This document shows, piece after piece, positions 42,491 to 52,205 of a stretch of DNA of 64,000 nucleotides. Position 1 is the first letter of the stretch. The number at the start of each line of letters is the position of its first letter. The DNA comes from Allolobophora icterica (lineage: Eukaryota > Annelida > Clitellata > Crassiclitellata > Lumbricidae), in contig OY744611.1 of assembly GCA_963556255.1 (NCBI GenBank), positions 3,369,730 through 3,433,729 on the forward strand, given 5' to 3'. The notes under the pieces were generated by a model. That model saw only the letters and a program-made list of their open reading frames with translations, was not told the origin of the DNA and searched no databases. The translations under genes and the position numbers were made by a program.

Positions 42491-43742
42491 AATTACTGGA
42501 ATTTCATTGCAACAGAATGATGTTCCTGTGAGAATGATATTCCTGTTCACAATGCAGGTGCAGTGGTATATATCACACTTCGTGCGCTTTAGTCTACAGT
42601 TTCTCATGCAGAATCTGCATCTCACAGAAGCAGTTCTTGTTGGATACAAGATGGCGACTGGTTCCATCCGTGCGAACCTCCTCCATCTGACGAGGACCTG
42701 CAAAAGCTGTGTTGGACTTTACAGTGTGCATCAAACTGCGAACAAATTAGCGATCAAATGTGAACTGGTCAAATGTTCCTCCTAATTCCACATGGATTCG
42801 CCAAGCTGCCACGACAACCATGTTGATTCCGTTCAGGAACAGTGGCCACCACCATTTCTTCGATCGAAATGTCGGTCGGTAGTTGGTCATAAACGAATCC
42901 AAAATATACACACCTCCCATGTGGCAGTTATAATTATTTACCACTGTCGGTAGTGGAACTTCAACTATTGCCTTTTTGTCGTACTCCCACGTTTCGCTTT
43001 ACCAATAGCATAAACCGTGTCGTAATTTGTAGCAACAGTGACACAATGATTGTCATTCCATTTCACAACTCTCAAAATATCATAACACTTGCTGTCGTAT
43101 GTAGCATGCGCTGTCTTTTTCATTTTCGTGTCTTGAAACGGGCACTGTCGGTTTTCTCGAACTGTTCCTGTTGCTTTAATGCCCAGAGTTTTGAAGTGGG
43201 CAAGTAGATCATATTTTTTATGACGTGAAGATATTGTTGAAGAACACTTCATGACACTGAGGGTTGGTGACAACTGACAGCAGTGAAGTGACCACCCTGT
43301 GACCAAGACCCTGTTCCTTGGACTGATTCTGGTCAACAGTTTTGCCGCAGTACACACTGAACTTGTATTGTTATCCAGAATCTGATGCCAAAACCCACAG
43401 CTTATACCCAAAGCGGGTAGGTATTGATCTCATAAACATTTTGGATGAATGACGTCTGAAGTAAGGCACCATCTCTTCATCGATACTTACAAAACAACTG
43501 AACACGCCGTGTTGCAGTAGTTTTGTATTGATTTGAGAAATGAATGGTCGAATTATGTATAGCTTGTCGGCTGTATCGATCTTACCATTATTAGAAAGAA
43601 AGTATCGTTTCACATCACCAAAACGGTTTCGGGGCATTTTGGACGACACGAAGTTGATGTCGACATCTTCATCACGACCCCAATATAAACACTCTCCAGG
43701 ACCTCTTGGTAGGCAGTATTGCAATGAAGATGTCAAAGTCAT
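42480..43742 (-). pseudogene. piggyBac transposase pseudogene
   Basis: Three minus-strand pieces form one transposase. 43,371-43,742 reads MPRNRFGDVKRYFLSNNG, YIIRPFISQINTKLLQHGVF, SIDEEMVPYFRRHSSKMF and IPTRFGYKLWVLASDSG. 42,965-43,411 gives LLAHFKTLGIKATGTVREN. 42,747-42,944 gives YNCHMGGVYILDSFM, YRPTFRSKKWWWPLF and VVVAAWRIHVE. A Cys-rich end lies at 42,476-42,703 (CRFCMRN, CDIYHC). The first catalytic Asp (SIDE) is kept, but the second motif reads VFFNNIFTS where VFFDNxFTS is expected, and the third reads GGVYILD instead of GGVDxxD. With frameshifts as well, it is inactive. Confidence 0.88.
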
Positions 43743-43930
43743 TTTCTTCCAGAATAAGGACGGCTTATTTTTGTTTAAACGCTGTATTTCATCGTCATAC
43801 TACATACGAAATAATTCCAACGGATTTCTTGGCAGCAAATGTGGATGGAATTCAGACAAGATGGTGTTCGGTTGCGAGTGAATAGGCTTCTCGAACTTGC
43901 AATTCTTTTTCATTGTGGCGCAATACTGCT

Positions 43931-44281
43931 CTCATAAGAAAGAACTACGCATCTGCAAAAAGTTGATTTTGAGATAAATGCAATAAACATAAATTGGTTG
44001 TTGCAAGTAGATCCTATATTCATATTCATTTTTGTTTTTAACCAACATAATTTATGCAACAAAAAGCTACCATTTTTAGGGGGAAATGAATTTTAAATAT
44101 TTTTTCTCGTAAATATTTTAAATGTCAGTAAATGTGTTTTTACTTAGCTTTAAAGGCCGACGACAGAACCCAATAATTGTTAAGAACAACGCATCTCCAT
44201 AAAATCGTGTTTTAGTGTTGAGCATTTCAACAATTGACTCATATTTCAGGTCAATTATATCAAACAACATAGGCATAATTT
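43931..44281. other. No recognisable gene
   Basis: AT-rich. The word CTCATAAGAAAGAACTACG at 43,931-43,951 recurs inverted at 53,886-53,907, showing another dispersed repeat. Confidence 0.4.
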
Positions 44282-44732
44282 GTGGGGGTACGCGTACCCC
44301 CACTGTTGTTAACACTGGGGGCACCGTACCCCACTTTTTAAACAATGCCAATCACTATTTTATTAATGAGCCTTCTCAGAGATCGCAGTCTCCGCCTTGC
44401 TTCGTGTATATAATAAATTGGTATTCTCACATTTTAGACCAATGTTGCGCCCCTGGGGGTACTAGGGGTATCCGTACCCCAAATTTTTTTAAACAATGCC
44501 AATTAGTATTTTACTGTTGAGCCTTCCCAGAAATCGCAATCTCTGCATTGCTTCGTGTATGTAAGAAATTGGTATTCTCACTTTTTTAGACCAAAGTTAC
44601 GCCTCTGGGGGTAATAGGGGAATCCGTACCCCCAATTTTGTCAAACAATGCCAATTAATATTTTATTATTGAGCCTTCCCAGAAATCGCAGGCTCTGCCT
44701 TGCTTCGTGTATGTGTGTATGTGAAAATCGTC
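44282..44732 (+). repeat. 152-bp tandem repeat, left part (3 units)
   Basis: The anchor AACAATGCCAAT recurs at 44,341, 44,492 and 44,644, giving a unit of about 151-152 bp. Each unit contains GAGCCTTCYCAGARATCGCA, TTGCTTCGTGTAT and an inverted GGGGGTA…TACCCC pair. The first is a perfect 22-bp palindrome at 44,282-44,303. The array continues at 52,206-52,440 on the other side of a nested insertion. Confidence 0.88.
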
Positions 44733-45017
44733 AATTCTCAGACTTTCTCGACCCCCAGTCACTACTCACCTCAAGTTCTGCAACCGAGCTATTTCCATCA
44801 CAGCACCAAGCCTCTGGAATGATCTCCCCCTGAATTTCGCAGTTTCTTAGTGCCTCCATCATCATTGCAACCCGTCCTTCATCCTCATCCTCATGTTCCT
44901 TTATCTATCACCCCCGGGCTTTCCACTCAAAACTGAAGTCTCACCTTTTCAAATACTCCTACCCTGACTCATCTGATACTCCGCCTTCCAATTCTTCTCG
45001 CCGTAAACGACACCCGC
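44733..45017 (+). mobile_element. LINE family A 3' part (plus), left of LTR copy 2
   Basis: Plus-strand LINE A, matching in reverse complement the copy at 54,820-55,080. It codes for the very end of the protein (FSDFLDPQSLLTSSS, then WNDLP-like sequence) and contains CCTTCCAATTCTTCTCGCCG. It is interrupted at CCCGC by LTR copy 2 and resumes at 51,713. It is inserted in the 152-bp array. Confidence 0.88.
45013..45017. repeat. 5-bp target duplication of LTR copy 2 (left)
   Basis: CCCGC, identical to 51,708-51,712. Joining the flanks reproduces the LINE A sequence seen uninterrupted at 54,795-54,825. Confidence 0.92.
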
Positions 45018-45492
45018 TGTGAACTGAGTTTTGTGTACAGTTTTGCAGTGCGAGATATTTAGCGTATATATTTAGTGCGCTTACTTTAGTTTAACGTGTA
45101 TATGTATATATGATAGATGTATAACGTTTAGTCTTAGTGACACGCGCGGCCGGCCGATATCGGCAGCGGCGCGCTATATGTATATTATTAGAGTTCGCTT
45201 ATGCGCACAGAAGACAGGTGTGTCAAGAGGCGCGAAGAATTATGCTGACTAGAGAAGTTTGAATTCGATGTTCGCTGTAGTAGTGTGGCTGACTAGTTGA
45301 GTTGTAATCGAATTGAGTTCTGTCTGTTTGTTTCTTATTAAACTGAAAAGATATTAAACTGTGTTGCTGATTAATTCAGGTTATACTTATACGTAGAATT
45401 AGTGTTCAAAAGGTGAACGTTAAATAGGCGTTAAGTACGAAGAGAACAAGGATTTAATCAGAAGGATTGTCAACGGAAGGATTGGGTTGACA
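45018..45492 (+). repeat. 5' LTR of copy 2
   Basis: 475 bp, TGTGAACTGAG … GGGTTGACA, matching 51,233-51,707 except for an A/C difference in agtttMacg. Confidence 0.95.
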
Positions 45493-45496
45493 TTAT

Positions 45497-45514
45497 TGGT
45501 GGCAGCGGTGGGAT
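45497..45514 (+). promoter_or_regulatory. Primer binding site complementary to tRNA-Leu
   Basis: TGGTGGCAGCGGTGGGAT is an 18-base match to the reverse complement of the 3' end of animal tRNA-Leu(AAG) (…ATCCCACCGCTGCCA plus CCA), four bases after the LTR. Confidence 0.85.
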
Positions 45515-45665
45515 AAGAACTCACGGTGGATAAAAACTCACGGTGGAATAGCGACGGTGTGGATAACAACTCACGGTGGATAACAACTCACGGTGAATAA
45601 ATACTCACGGTGGATAAATACTCACGGTGGATATAAACTCACGGTGGATTAAAATTCACGTTATC
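45515..45665 (+). repeat. Leader minisatellite (ACTCACGGTGGATAA)n
   Basis: About nine degenerate copies of a 15-19 bp unit directly after the primer site. Copy 1 has one or two units at the same place (612-640), so the array expanded in the copy 2 lineage. Confidence 0.88.
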
Positions 45666-45916
45666 ACCTCCTTCGGCGGATAGAAGAATCTACGACGGTG
45701 ATTGAAGAATTTACAACGGTGTTAGAAGAATCTACGCGTTGTGTGCTGTGTGACGTGTCTACGATATCAACGACGGTGGAACACGATAAAACGGTATAAA
45801 AATTTCGTTGTTTTCCACGAACAAATATAAAAGAAATCCCGTTTGTTTATCGATTCACACAACAAGAAAAACCGTGACTTCTTTGAAAAGAGAAATCACC
45901 AAAGTAAACAAGTAAG

Positions 45917-48900
45917 ATGGAGAAACTAAGTGCTGAAAGACAAGCAGATATTAAGAAGATGTCTACGGAAAGGCTGAAACAGCGTTTGTTGAAAGCCGGT
46001 TTTAAAGAAGAACAATTAGAAGGTATGTCACGTGGTGACATGATGCAGGAACTCGCCGATGTGTGGGTGAAAGAAGAAGTCGAAGAAGAAGGTGCAGTTG
46101 GCGGTGCCGTAGAAAAGGCTATTGAAAAACCTCCTGTGCCTATGTCTATGGAGATGTTGATGCAGTGGATGATGATGACTAGGCAGGAAGAAAAAGATAG
46201 AGAGGAGAAACGTAGACAAGAAGAGAAAGATAGAGAGGATAGACGAAGACAAGAAGAGAAAGAGCTAAGACAGGAAGAATTACGTCTTCAGAGAGAGAAA
46301 GAAGAGAAAGCAGAACGTCTGCAGAGAGAGAAAGAAGAGAAAGCGGAACTTGCAAGGCAAGAGGAATTGCGTCTGCAGAGAGAGAGAGAAGATAAAGCAG
46401 AACAAGTGCGTAAGGCAGAACTTGAATTGCAAAAGAATCAGTTTGAGATTCAGTTAGAACAGTTGAAAAGAGATAGGGAAGATGCTGAAAGAAGAAGACT
46501 GGAGCAGATGATTGAATTTGAAAGAGCTAGAAAAAGTGATGAAGAGGTTCGTCAGCAACAGATTGAAGCAAAGAGAATGCGTGAAGAAGAAAAAGAAAAA
46601 GCGCGAACGTTAGAGTTGGAACGTGCAGAACAGATCAGACAAGAAGAACTCAAATTTCAGAAAGAAAGTTTGGAAAAGGCAGAGGCAGAAAGACAGGAAC
46701 GTCTGAAACTGGAGAAATCAAAATTGACATTGAAAGAAACGCAAATGAGAGAAGAACGGGAAGCAGAAAGAAGGAAGCAGCAAGAAAGTGAAACTTTGGT
46801 GTCAAAAATTAAGAAAATAGGTGATGCAATGAAGCATGTATTGCCTCAAATGCCAACTGATATGATGGAGGTGCCATTATATTTTGAAACAGTCGAGAAC
46901 GCATTTCGTAGTTTTGCTGTGGAAAAGCCGTTTTGGGTTAAATTATTACTACCATTGATGACGCCGAAAGCTCGAACCGTTCTGAATAGATTGTCATACG
47001 ATGATCTAGACAATTATGATAGAGTCAAGCAGCACTTACTAAAAGAATTTAAATTGACCTCGAGAGAATACAGAGCCAGATTTGTGGATGCTAAGAAGAC
47101 AACAGAAGAGACTTATACGATGTTTACGGCAAGACTTAAGAACTTGCTAAACTATTACGTGAGAAGTCGAAATGTGAACAGAGAGTATGATACGCTCTTT
47201 GATTTGCTGGTAGCGGATAAGCTAAAAGAATGTTTACCGCCAGGTCCATTACAGTTTGTATTGTCGAAGGAAGGAACTGACTGTCTCCAAGCTAGTGCAG
47301 TGGCAGACCTAGCAGACATTCATGTAAACAATCGAATTGGGTTTGCGGTCCCAAATATAAACAGTTATCCTTCTCAACGTTCCGTAAACCAAAGCCAGAG
47401 TGGAAAGTGGAAAAGTAATCCAGAAACAGGGAATCAGTTTAAAGGTAAAGAAGTCAAGGCTAATGTCCCTGTACCCAATGAGACCAGAGAAGTGACGTTT
47501 GGTCGTCAGGGATTTAACAAATCGTCAGCGCCGTTTGCCAAGAGGGAAGGCAACACATCGTTTACGCAGTATAAGAGATATGAAGGCAATGAACAACGAG
47601 GTATGGTGGTGAAGCATTGTCACAACTGTGGTTCAGACAAACATTTGGTTAAATTTTGTCCAGTTCCAGTGGCAGCAGCTAGTTCTAGCAGAAATCAAGA
47701 ACACACAAGGGTGAATTTGATTCAAGTGGTTAGTGATACAGGTAATCAAACCACGGGTCAAGAAAACCAAGAAACTGAAGTAAAGTCAGTAATGAAATGT
47801 GGTATTCAAAAAGAAATTCTATTGGATGCTGGAATTCAGAGAGAGGTCATAGGAAAAGATGACAGTCGAATATTGAAGAAATCGTTCTTGCAATATGTCG
47901 AGGTTGAAATTCGTGCAGTAGACGGTAAAGAGCCAGTGAAAGTCAAAGCACTGAGCGACTCGGGTGCAGAAATTCCGGTGATTAGTGAAGAATTACTGGA
48001 AGGCATGAAGGTGGAACAAATTGGAAAAGTGAATTTGCAATGTGTGGCAGGAGATGCCATTCCTGCGAAGTTAGTGAAAGTCGATGTTAGACTGTGTGAT
48101 AGTGACGTGGAAGAAGAGGGATTTCCGCGTAAAATCCAGTGTTCACTTACACCTTATGTCACCTTGATGTGTGCTAGTATTGCAAAAATGGGCAGTACAG
48201 AAAGATTCTTGTTGCATCCAGAGATAATTGCCGAATTAAAAGCCGTACCACAGATGAAAGTTAAAACGATACAAGGAGATGTGAGTGTACAAGCAAATGT
48301 AATGACGAGAGCGCAGAGTCGGAAACAGGAAATGGTAGATGTTGATGAGAAGAGTGAAACTGAAAGTTCAAGTGATGAGGAAAACGACAGTAATGAGCAA
48401 CGAAGCTTATCGCGAGATGGTATAACATCAGAGATGAACGAGCAAGAGATGGCTGCATGCGAGAATGGCACATTAAATGAAACGGAAGAAGACAATGAAT
48501 GTGATGTGGAGATAGGAGACTTGTATAGAGATGAAGAGATGGATGAAGAACAAAAGGTGCAGATTGCCGATTCGAAGAAGTTCGAAGAGCAACAGAGAAA
48601 GGATGAATCGTTGAAGCCGTGGTGGAAGTTAGCACAAGAGAAAGAATCTGAATTCTGTGTGATCAACGGTTTATTGCATAAGAAATATCAGATATTAGAC
48701 CAGACGATATATCAACTAGTGTTACCAAAAGAGAGACGAATTAAAGTGATGGAATTGGCGCATGAATCGGTATTTGGAGGACATCTAGGAGAAGAGAAAA
48801 CAAGAGAACGAATAAAGTTGTCCTTTGTATGGCCAAAGATGAGAAGAGACATCGTGAAATTTTGTAAGTCTTGTGAGAAATGTCAACTAAAGGCAAGGAG

Positions 48901-49156
48901 TTTGGTGATGGATAGAGTGCCTATCACTCCGGTCTCAAGAGAAGAGGTCGCCTTCAAGAGAATGACGATGGACCTCGTTGGCCCGATCGATCCAGTATCT
49001 GCTGCAGGTCACAAGTATTGTTTATGCATTGTGGACTCGTGCACCAGATGGCCTACAATCTTCTTATTGAAATCGCTGACAGCGAAGGCTGTGTGTGAAG
49101 CGTTGACGGAACTGTTCATGAACGTTGGTGTGCCGTCCGTGATTACAAGTAAGTAA
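45917..49156 (+). CDS. gag-pro-int: Gag-protease-integrase of LTR copy 2 (interrupted by LINE)
   Basis: Homologous to copy 1 from its first residue: the same MEKLSAERQADIKKMSTERL start, Glu/Arg coiled coil (somewhat shorter repeats), CCHC knuckle CHNCGSDKHLVKFC, protease LSDSGAEIPVIS, H2C2 finger and the first integrase Asp (TMDLVGP). At 49,150, after VPSVITS, the frame runs into the (AAGT)n tail of a LINE C insertion and stops, so the second Asp and Glu of integrase are on the far side. The true element sequence therefore ends at about 49,150. Compared with copy 1 there is an extra QAN near the protease-integrase spacer and small indels in the coiled coil. Confidence 0.94.
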   Translation: MEKLSAERQADIKKMSTERLKQRLLKAGFKEEQLEGMSRGDMMQELADVWVKEEVEEEGAVGGAVEKAIEKPPVPMSMEMLMQWMMMTRQEEKDREEKRRQEEKDREDRRRQEEKELRQEELRLQREKEEKAERLQREKEEKAELARQEELRLQREREDKAEQVRKAELELQKNQFEIQLEQLKRDREDAERRRLEQMIEFERARKSDEEVRQQQIEAKRMREEEKEKARTLELERAEQIRQEELKFQKESLEKAEAERQERLKLEKSKLTLKETQMREEREAERRKQQESETLVSKIKKIGDAMKHVLPQMPTDMMEVPLYFETVENAFRSFAVEKPFWVKLLLPLMTPKARTVLNRLSYDDLDNYDRVKQHLLKEFKLTSREYRARFVDAKKTTEETYTMFTARLKNLLNYYVRSRNVNREYDTLFDLLVADKLKECLPPGPLQFVLSKEGTDCLQASAVADLADIHVNNRIGFAVPNINSYPSQRSVNQSQSGKWKSNPETGNQFKGKEVKANVPVPNETREVTFGRQGFNKSSAPFAKREGNTSFTQYKRYEGNEQRGMVVKHCHNCGSDKHLVKFCPVPVAAASSSRNQEHTRVNLIQVVSDTGNQTTGQENQETEVKSVMKCGIQKEILLDAGIQREVIGKDDSRILKKSFLQYVEVEIRAVDGKEPVKVKALSDSGAEIPVISEELLEGMKVEQIGKVNLQCVAGDAIPAKLVKVDVRLCDSDVEEEGFPRKIQCSLTPYVTLMCASIAKMGSTERFLLHPEIIAELKAVPQMKVKTIQGDVSVQANVMTRAQSRKQEMVDVDEKSETESSSDEENDSNEQRSLSRDGITSEMNEQEMAACENGTLNETEEDNECDVEIGDLYRDEEMDEEQKVQIADSKKFEEQQRKDESLKPWWKLAQEKESEFCVINGLLHKKYQILDQTIYQLVLPKERRIKVMELAHESVFGGHLGEEKTRERIKLSFVWPKMRRDIVKFCKSCEKCQLKARSLVMDRVPITPVSREEVAFKRMTMDLVGPIDPVSAAGHKYCLCIVDSCTRWPTIFLLKSLTAKAVCEALTELFMNVGVPSVITSK

Positions 49157-49433
49157 GTAAGTAAGTAAGTATATTCTTTATTAAACGCTAGCAAACGCAC
49201 AGCGCTTTACATACAATTATACACAAAGAGGAAAGAAAAATATAACAGCAATAATGACGTTAAATTATAAATGAAAATAATAACAACAGAGCCTAGCTGT
49301 ATAGCATTCTACCCAGGAAACCACGTCGGGTAAGGGAGTCAAATCTAGGGAGAACCAGATTATGAGAACGTGGGCGCAAATCATACCCGGTCTTATGAAC
49401 AGGAGGTAGAAGGTCGTGGAGGAGGTGACTAGT
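49151..49433 (-). mobile_element. LINE family C 3' tail inserted in the integrase region
   Basis: Roughly 280 bp, starting with (AAGT)n on the plus strand and matching 37,833-38,106 closely (AACGCWAKCAAACGCACAGCG, GGGCGCAAATCATACCCGG, GAGGAGGTGACTAG). Copy 1 reads directly ACAAGT-GACCAAGG across this point. It is the 3' end of a minus-strand LINE, 5'-truncated. Any target duplication is short (AGT). Confidence 0.92.
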
Positions 49434-50471
49434 GACCAAGGAACGAACTTCACAGCCAGTTTGACAAGAGAATTTCTCAATTTAATGGGCTGTAGTCCAA
49501 GATTCGACACACCAGGACACCCAGAAGCTGCTGGATTAGTAGAAAGATGGAATCAGACATTTAAAAAGATGATCCATCATGTGATAATAGACAACCCGAG
49601 GAAATGGCATAAGATAATTCCTTTCACAGTGTGGGCATTACGAGAAGTGCCGAATGCAACTACTGGAGTATCACCATATATGCTTGTCTATGGGAAAATT
49701 CCGAGAGGACCATTGGCAATATTAAAAGAGAGTTGGACTAGAGAAATAAACTTACCACCTCATGTTGGAGTTAAACCAGAAAAGTATTTGAAAGAACTCA
49801 AAGAAAATATGGAGAAAGCATTATTGTTTGCAGAATCTTACTCTCGAGAAAAGCAATTACAATACACGAATCAGTATAACAAGAGAGCAAAGCACAAAGA
49901 ATTTGAAGCTGGTGAGAAAGTCATAGTTTTGTATCCAACGTCAACAAACAAACTTATTTCTCGATGGCATGGTCCATGTACGATCATACATCGAAGATCA
50001 AAATACTCTTATTTAGTCGATATGGGTGAAAATGGTCGAAAAATAATTCACGCCAACAAGATCAGAAAATATGTTACTCGAGCATTAAGTTGTGGTCTAA
50101 TTGTTGAAGAAGATGAAGATTTTGGTTCAGTGGTTGAATTACCAATGAGGAATGAGGTTCAAGATGACAAGAATTCATTTAACCTCGATCCTGAACAAAT
50201 TAGCCATTTGACAGTAACTCAGCAAGAACAGTTGTTGAAAGTATTGAACAAATACTGTGATAGATTTTCAGAAAAACCCGGATTATGTACATTGGTTGAA
50301 CATGAAATTGAACTAAAAACAGGATTTCGTGAAAAGGAATTTGCAGCATATCGAATTCCTTTGATTTATCGAGCAGAAGTGGAACGTCAGATCAAAGAAA
50401 TGTGTTTTGTAATAGAATTTTACCTCATTCTTACCTGTAAGGTTTATCGGTCATGTGGTTGGGTCTGGTAA
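49416..50471 (+). CDS. int: Integrase second half and start of reverse transcriptase, LTR copy 2
   Basis: True element sequence starts at about 49,433 (SDQGTNFTAS), and the apparent ATG lies in the LINE insertion. It contains the second integrase Asp, the LVERWN Glu and the C-terminal part (YMLVYGKIPRGP, SRWHGPCTI), and reads straight through the point where copy 1 has lost 7 bp. Reverse transcriptase begins (YRIPLIYRAEVERQIKEM) and is then lost: at 50,403-50,440 about 38 bp of unrelated sequence replaces roughly 516 bp that in copy 1 (5,078-5,593) encode the catalytic palm with YVDD. Confidence 0.92.
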   Translation: MEEVTSDQGTNFTASLTREFLNLMGCSPRFDTPGHPEAAGLVERWNQTFKKMIHHVIIDNPRKWHKIIPFTVWALREVPNATTGVSPYMLVYGKIPRGPLAILKESWTREINLPPHVGVKPEKYLKELKENMEKALLFAESYSREKQLQYTNQYNKRAKHKEFEAGEKVIVLYPTSTNKLISRWHGPCTIIHRRSKYSYLVDMGENGRKIIHANKIRKYVTRALSCGLIVEEDEDFGSVVELPMRNEVQDDKNSFNLDPEQISHLTVTQQEQLLKVLNKYCDRFSEKPGLCTLVEHEIELKTGFREKEFAAYRIPLIYRAEVERQIKEMCFVIEFYLILTCKVYRSCGWVW

Positions 50472-51108
50472 GATAAAGATGAATCCAGACAGAATTGAAA
50501 GTTTGACTAATTTGAAGATCCCAGAAACTAAGAAGCAAGTTAAGCAACTGCTTGGATTTTTTAATTATTACAGACAGTTTATTAAGGACTTTGCACAGAT
50601 TGCGAAACCTTTATCTGATTTAACTAGTAAACGTGTTTATGATAAGATTGATTGGACTGTTGAACATCAGCAAGCATTTGATTTACTTAAAGAGGCTGTG
50701 CGATCCAAAGTAGTGTTATATGTTTTTGAAGTGGGAAAACCATTCAATTTGTACTGCGATAGTAGTGACTTTGCAGTCGGTGCTGTTTTAACACAGATGG
50801 ACGACAAGGGAATAGAACGCCCTGTGTCATTTATCAGTCAGAAATTAACTGATACCCAGAAGAGATGGGCTACTGTGGAAAAGGAAGCCTATGCTATTGT
50901 TTGGGCTCTAAACAAGTTAAAAGAAATTATAATTGGATCAAAAATTTTCATTTTTACTGATCACAATCCTCTGACATATTTGACTGAGTCAATGTCTAAG
51001 TCTGCTAAACTTGTGCGTTGGGCGTTAGCCTTACAAACTTTTGATGTTGAGGTGAAGTACAAGAAGGGCAGATTGAATGTTATTGCTGATTGTTTGTCAA
51101 GGTTATAA
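50455..51108 (+). CDS. RT connection and RNase H of LTR copy 2
   Basis: Resumes after the deletion at the GHVVGSGKIKMN region and runs through QLLGFFNYYRQFIKDFA, LYCDSSDFAVGAVL, VEKEAYAIVWALN, TDHNPLTYL and ADCLSRL to the stop. It is nearly identical to copy 1 residues about 440-658. Without the upstream palm domain it cannot give a working reverse transcriptase. The ATG is only the first in frame. Confidence 0.92.
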   Translation: MVGSGKIKMNPDRIESLTNLKIPETKKQVKQLLGFFNYYRQFIKDFAQIAKPLSDLTSKRVYDKIDWTVEHQQAFDLLKEAVRSKVVLYVFEVGKPFNLYCDSSDFAVGAVLTQMDDKGIERPVSFISQKLTDTQKRWATVEKEAYAIVWALNKLKEIIIGSKIFIFTDHNPLTYLTESMSKSAKLVRWALALQTFDVEVKYKKGRLNVIADCLSRL

Positions 51109-51214
51109 GTAATCGTAAGACTGTTTATTGATTAGTTAGATATATATATATATATATTTGTTTCATGTATTTTGGTAATTTCGCAAATTTTGAAATTTAA
51201 TTTGCTCTATTCCA

Positions 51215-51232
51215 GAAAAAGGAAGGAGGTAA
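51215..51232 (+). promoter_or_regulatory. Polypurine tract of LTR copy 2
   Basis: GAAAAAGGAAGGAGGTAA abutting the 3' LTR, identical to copy 1. Confidence 0.88.
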
Positions 51233-51707
51233 TGTGAACTGAGTTTTGTGTACAGTTTTGCAGTGCGAGATATTTAGCGTATATATTTAGTGCGCTTACT
51301 TTAGTTTCACGTGTATATGTATATATGATAGATGTATAACGTTTAGTCTTAGTGACACGCGCGGCCGGCCGATATCGGCAGCGGCGCGCTATATGTATAT
51401 TATTAGAGTTCGCTTATGCGCACAGAAGACAGGTGTGTCAAGAGGCGCGAAGAATTATGCTGACTAGAGAAGTTTGAATTCGATGTTCGCTGTAGTAGTG
51501 TGGCTGACTAGTTGAGTTGTAATCGAATTGAGTTCTGTCTGTTTGTTTCTTATTAAACTGAAAAGATATTAAACTGTGTTGCTGATTAATTCAGGTTATA
51601 CTTATACGTAGAATTAGTGTTCAAAAGGTGAACGTTAAATAGGCGTTAAGTACGAAGAGAACAAGGATTTAATCAGAAGGATTGTCAACGGAAGGATTGG
51701 GTTGACA
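51233..51707 (+). repeat. 3' LTR of copy 2
   Basis: 475 bp, matching 45,018-45,492. Followed by CCCGC at 51,708-51,712. Confidence 0.95.
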
Positions 51708-51712
51708 CCCGC
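51708..51712. repeat. 5-bp target duplication of LTR copy 2 (right)
   Basis: CCCGC, identical to 45,013-45,017. Confidence 0.92.
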
Positions 51713-52205
51713 CTTGACAGCTGCTCTGCCTCGCCTGATCTGGTACCCTGGAAATCGGACTTGGACCTCTTTTGGACTACTCTCTGGAAACCCCTTTGAT
51801 TTTGTGTGGCCTCCAGGAAATCGGACTTGGACCTCTTTAGGACCACTCTCTGGAAACCTCCTGATCTGGTACCCTGGAAATCGGACTTGGACCTCTTTTG
51901 GACTACTCTCTGGAAACTCCCTTTGATTTGGTTTGGCCTCCTGGAAATCGGACTCGGACCTCTTTTGGACCACTCTCTGGAAACTCCCTGATCTGGTACC
52001 CTGGAAATCGGACTTGGACCTCTTTTGGACTACTCCCTGGAAACCCTCCTTTGATTTGGTTTGGCCTCCTGGAAATCGGACTTGGACCTTTTTTGGACTA
52101 CTCTCTGGAAACCCCCTCTGATCTGACGTAGCGCTCGTGAATAGGCTGGTGTCCTGCGCTTAGCCTTCGAGTGGCGCTTTAGAAGTTTGGAGATTACGAT
52201 TACGA
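51713..52205 (+). mobile_element. LINE family A 3' untranslated region (plus), right of LTR copy 2
   Basis: Continuation of the LINE begun at 44,733. It contains six units of about 60 bp built on GGAAATCGGACTTGGACCTC and CTTTTGGACTACTCTCTGG, alternating between two spacers (CTGATCTGGTACCCT and TTTGATTTGGTTTGGCCTCC). It ends with TGAATAGGCTGGTGTCC, GGCGCTTTAGAAG and GATTACGATTACG. The overlapping ORFs through the repeats (for example 51,702-52,131) are translations of the satellite and not genes. Confidence 0.88.

Larger units (their letters stand above)
41876..43930 (-). mobile_element. piggyBac transposon, degraded, one end identified
   Basis: TTAA at 41,872-41,875 followed by CCCGTTAATGCC fits a piggyBac terminus, and minus-strand transposase sequence fills 42,480-43,900. 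The inverted partner of this end was not found beyond 43,930, so the 5' side is probably truncated. Non-coding 42,075-42,490 is a roughly 205-bp sequence present twice in tandem. Confidence 0.7.
45018..51707 (+). mobile_element. Gmr1-type Ty3/gypsy LTR retrotransposon, copy 2 (defective)
   Basis: 6,690 bp with two 475-bp LTRs differing by one noted base, an intact tRNA-Leu primer site, gag-pro-int, an interrupted integrase, and RNase H. Most of reverse transcriptase is deleted. The target duplication is CCCGC. The gene order is the same as copy 1, with clear protein identity to it, but the LTRs are much more diverged from copy 1 than the coding region is. It is itself invaded by a LINE C tail at 49,151-49,433. 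Confidence 0.95.

Noticed and set aside
50403..50440. RT deletion of LTR copy 2 as a possible splicing product
   Set aside because: The breakpoints have no GT/AG borders and about 38 bp of unrelated filler is present, so a deletion with filler is more likely.
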